From positions 3,437,501 through 3,501,500 of the forward strand of contig JAHRBC010000006.1 of NCBI GenBank assembly GCA_022702545.1: 64,000 nt of DNA, in the 5' to 3' direction. Source of the DNA: Phycomyces nitens (lineage: Eukaryota > Mucoromycota > Mucoromycetes > Mucorales > Phycomycetaceae). Below, piece after piece: positions 60,760-64,000 of the stretch (its first letter is position 1; each line of letters opens with the position of its first letter). Under the pieces are notes generated by a model. That model saw only the letters and a program-made list of their open reading frames with translations, had not been told where the DNA came from and ran no database searches. Made by a program: the position numbers and the translations under genes.

Positions 60760-61322
60760 TCATTTATGTGTTAAGGGGATTTTAACACTAATATTCACTG
60801 ACGCGGGAGCGTGCCGATTGTGTGGCTCGACTTACCGGATGTTCATTGTGTCAATGGGATCACTTTTCGGCGATTGTAGCCGCTTCCTACATACCATACT
60901 TTTCGCTTCCATACATGTATTGACTACATTTATTGCCCTCGGTCCATCACAACTGTCTCCCCCTAAATTTACCTTTGTGAATCCTCTACGGACGGATCAC
61001 AGTCTCTTGGTAATTTTTATACCATTTTGTCGTCCTAAAGGTCCTGCAGTGTGGCGCTTCAATCCAAGCTACTTGTTCCATGAGGACTTTGAGCCATAGC
61101 TGCCTGATCTTATTACAGATGCCCCAACAATACTTTCAACTCAAAGCACCGGGCCGTCGCTGGGATCTACTTCAAATTGCCATCAAACGGCTGACCATCT
61201 CCTATGCCAAGAAGTTCCAGCGTCAGCTTTGGTCCCGAGAGCGAGTCCTTCAACAGACACATATCCAGTTGGTTTCCCAGAGCAGACCTGGTAATATGTC
61301 CTCACGCCCTGAAGTTTTCCGC
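60760..61322 (+). pseudogene. LINE endonuclease-domain remnant
   Basis: One frame reads 'PLRTDHSLLVIFIPFCRPKG' and 'PAVWRFNPSYLFHEDFEP' to a stop; the next frame continues with 'QLKAPGRRWDLLQIAIKRLT' and 'SYAKKFQRQLWSRERVLQQT'. This is the 'sDH..l.......G...WRfN...L' end of an AP-endonuclease-type domain and the helical linker before the reverse transcriptase of a non-LTR retrotransposon. A frameshift or stop separates the two parts. Confidence 0.6.
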
Positions 61323-61728
61323 TAATGTCAAACACCAGCTTGGGAATATTAGAAAACTATTTATGCAATACGCCCAATAACAACTATTTTAGGCAGCAAA
61401 TCTAGGTAACCATTTTTGACAATAAAATGGAGATTTTGCAGAATATCGGATCAATACATATTGTATTTTTAAGGGACTAAGAAATAAAACTTATTTAATG
61501 TTTGAATATTATAATATCTTTTTTCATTCAATATATATATTGCCTGAGATTTCATCCAAAAGAACAAGCAGCAATAATGAACGCAACACTTGTTTGCCTG
61601 CCAAAGAATCCAAGCATCTGAGAGTTTAAAATAATTTTTATAACAAAAGTCCTTTTTTGGCATGTGACTATAAAGTCCGAATAAATACTTCTCTATTAGC
61701 TTGAAAATCTCAAAACTTTTGACAAATA

Positions 61729-63052
61729 CACTCACCTATAATAGGTCATGGCACAGAGTCTGAATGATTTGGATTTCTTTTCAACAATCTTTATAATAAA
61801 ATATCATTAGAATAAAGCCAAACATTGTGAAAAGATAGTTTTATATATTTTTGATACAAACATAAAAAAAGATTATCTGGTATCTGGTTACCCCGCCTTT
61901 CTTTGCAATGACTTGTTGGACTCGGTTTGGCATGTTGGCTACTAAAATTTTCCAAAACTTGAAGAGGTATTTCTAACCATGTTTTGTGGATCACTGCCTC
62001 GAGCTCATCCACATTGGCTATTTTCTGTCAATTGTGACAAAGTTTCTGTGCAATATAGATCCAAATAGGACCAATAGGATTGATATCTGGGCTCTGTGCA
62101 GGCCAAAAGTCAAAATTACTCAAGAGACACCCCTCTTTTTTATACCATGTGGCATAAGCACCAGTATGGCAAGGAGCGCCATCTTCTTGAAACAAAAACT
62201 GCCTGTTTGTATCCCTAGCGAGTCCTTCATACCATGGGAGAAAGTTCTCGGCCAGCAGTCAACGTACTTATCTTGGTCGATGTTTAAGGTAACCAAAGGG
62301 CCAAGACCCCCTCCTCATACCATGACAGAGCCCTTACCAAACTTGTATGTACTGACCATATTCTCATCGGCATACCTCTCCCCCTTCTTTCTGATGACTC
62401 GGATATTGCCATCATTGCCAACAACAAGAAATCTGGGCTCATCCAACCAGACAACTGATTTCCATTGGTCAACTGTCCAATTAACCTTGTCCTGGCACCA
62501 TTTCAACCGATTTTCCTTGTGTCTTTCAGTCACACCAGGCTTACGTGCCGGTACATGGAATCCATAGCCAAGAAATTTCATGTTTTTACGAAATGTCACC
62601 ATTGGCATTGAACTTCCTACATCCACTAATCTCTGATGCTGGACTGCAATTGAGACGAATGGCTCCTTGCGAAATGAGCAAACTATCATGGCTTGAGTTC
62701 GCTTTGTGACCTTTTGGGTGGCTCCCAGGCGTTTAGAGGGCACGGAAATGCCTTTATCCCTAAAGGTCTTTATGGCATTGGCAACAGTACTCTTTGGAAT
62801 GTCAAGGGATGTCGAAATCTCAGAGTAAGTAGCGTCTTTTTCCCATTAACCTATAATTCGGCTCCTCATGAACGCATCCAACTCCTGTCTTTTGGGCTTT
62901 TTGGTTACTGATGTGTGTGTGTGTGACATTTTATGGGCTACTTTTGTTCAAATAAAAAAAAGTTTGGTGTGCTTATAAACAAAAGAAAATAAAAAAAGAA
63001 AAGGAAAAATCTGAAATTGTAACTCTGTCCCATAACCTATTTTAGGTGAGTG
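61729..63052 (-). mobile_element. Tc1/mariner element with TIRs and TA target duplication
   Basis: The ends are about 33-bp inverted repeats starting CACTCACCTA (61729 inward, and 63052 inward on the other strand: CACTCACCTAAAATAGGT). TA dinucleotides flank both ends (61727-61728, 63053-63054). The 1324-bp length and internal transposase fit Tc1. Confidence 0.88.
61880..62929 (-). pseudogene. Tc1 transposase, inactivated
   Basis: From ATG at 62929: HTH 'YSEISTSLDIPKSTVANAIK', preceded by an in-frame TAA in 'RIIG*WEKDA'; then 'GVTERHKENRLKWCQDKVNW', 'SVVWLDEPRF' (first Asp), and after a frameshift 'FLFQEDGAPCHTGAYATWYK' (second Asp) and 'FDFWPAQSPDINPIGPIW', where the final catalytic Glu of NPIE is Gly. 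Several frameshifts follow. Not functional. Confidence 0.85.
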
Positions 63053-63221
63053 TAAAGAAAAGATGGTGATACAGTCAGAGTCTCCTCTTACTCGTATAAT
63101 TAATTGAGTCCTTTGGCTATGTCCTTTGACAAATGAATCAATTCCTGATATATACTCACTTTATTCGATTGATTTATCCAAAAGTGAAATAAGAGCCGGT
63201 TTTCAAATAAATAAAAATGGG

Positions 63222-63362
63222 AAAGTGATTTTAACGAGGTAAAAATGTTACTTTATTCATCTTCACTAAACTTCTTTAATTATGGCCTCTTCTGCCTTTA
63301 CACCTATTCCTCCACTTCTCCTCCTTCAAGGTAGCGGCCACCAACCACCACTCTCACTGTCT
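63222..63362 (+). repeat. Dispersed repeat R2, copy 2 (LTR-like)
   Basis: Matches the reverse complement of 17515-17716 in TTTTAACGAGGTAAAAA, TTTATTCATCTTCACTAAAC and GCGGCCACCAACCACCA. Confidence 0.65.
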
Positions 63363-63734
63363 CAATGCACTGTCTAGAATCTACTAGAGACAATGACTCT
63401 ATCACCTCTATTTTATCATCAAGTGAAACAATCTTAAAATGAATGATCTGATTTCGGAAATATCAGTATAAAGAATCTAGGTTGAAAAACTGACAGATCT
63501 GGGCCGAGGGTGGGATGGAAATCACTAGGCACTGATGGAGCCCTGGCCACTCTATACCACTCCCACCTCCATAACCCATTTTTATCAGTTCAATTATTTA
63601 CAGTATTCTTTTCAATACAATATCACTTTGGCAATATGGTCTATTATACAAGAGTCTCGACTGAATCAATATAGTATCTCAAGGGCACTTTTTGTCCGAC
63701 ACAAAAAGCTTATCGACAGCATCATGATAAATAA
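63363..63734. other. Spacer, no gene seen
   Basis: Between R2 copy 2 and the duplicated flank of copy C. No coding signal recognised. Confidence 0.5.
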
Positions 63735-64000
63735 AGACAAAGACAAAGATATATAAATTGATTTCAAAAATAGAAATGTAAAGAAAAAACGAATATAGAA
63801 AACCCCAAACCTCTCTAATAAAGGGATAAATTTTAATTCTCTGATCAAACCTACAATATACACCAGATTACAAGCCGCATGCAAGATCTATGGAGTGGCC
63901 ATGACCGAGGAAAATTGCCAGCGTTGTCTGGCTTTGCTGGAACAAGGCGACATGGAGGTGATTTACGTGGAGGAGTTGGGCGACCGGCGACCTTTTGCGT
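63735..64000 (+). pseudogene. Small unknown family 'R3' copy C, with duplicated flank; runs off window
   Basis: The homologous frame starts at 63856 with ATA where copy A has ATG, then 'LQAACKIYGVAMTEENCQRC' and 'LALLEQGDMEVIYVEELGDR', cut by the window end. The preceding 63735-63855 matches the flank of copy B in inverted orientation. Either the start codon is lost or translation begins at the internal ATG at 63901. Confidence 0.5.

Overview
The window comes from the nuclear genome of a filamentous fungus. Genes are broken by many short spliceosomal introns (mostly 40-80 nt, GT-AG, some with CTAAC/CTAAT branch sites). Intergenic DNA is very AT-rich and full of microsatellites, and there are scattered decayed Tc1/mariner, MULE and LINE copies. 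A GATOR2 subunit with an apparent U12-type intron, a TBC1D5 homologue, a GILT-like protein and a PHO80-type cyclin suggest an early-diverging lineage such as Mucoromycota. That placement is inference; no rRNA or tRNA gene was found to confirm it.

Layout. 1-12.5 kb: methyltransferase tail, a globin with a long insert, mitochondrial acetoacetyl-CoA thiolase (-), a coiled-coil/single-TM protein (-), a five-finger CCCH protein (-) and a TBC1D5-like RabGAP (+). 12.5-20.7 kb: repeat-rich region with a MITE, three transposase relics, one basic hypothetical gene and dispersed repeats. 20.7-31.4 kb: dense + strand block with MIOS/SEA4, a senescence-domain protein, a cytochrome b5-acyl-CoA dehydrogenase fusion and a PHO80-like cyclin. 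31.8-34.3 kb: secreted SGNH-like protein and a small acidic protein (-). 34.3-43.6 kb: gene-poor, with relics. 43.6-53.4 kb: RNase P/MRP POP3-like, Rho GTPase, symplekin/PTA1 (all -), a GILT-like protein (+) and RAMP4/SERP1 (-). 53.4-57.7 kb: repeats, then mitochondrial Hsp70 (+). 57.7-64 kb: three copies of a small unknown gene family around a LINE relic and a dead Tc1 element with intact ends.

The gene models were built by hand. For each complete multi-exon gene the exon lengths sum to a multiple of three and read through to a stop, which is the main internal check. The genes are ordinary housekeeping functions with no evident cluster; there is no operon-like system. The most unusual signals are in gene structure: an ATAT-AC (U12-type) intron in the MIOS homologue, a 4-nt internal microexon in the thiolase, two GC-AG introns, introns of 35-36 nt, and a start codon alone on its own exon in RAMP4. 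Others are a GDS-to-GHD change in the SGNH protein and the small repeated gene family at the right edge.
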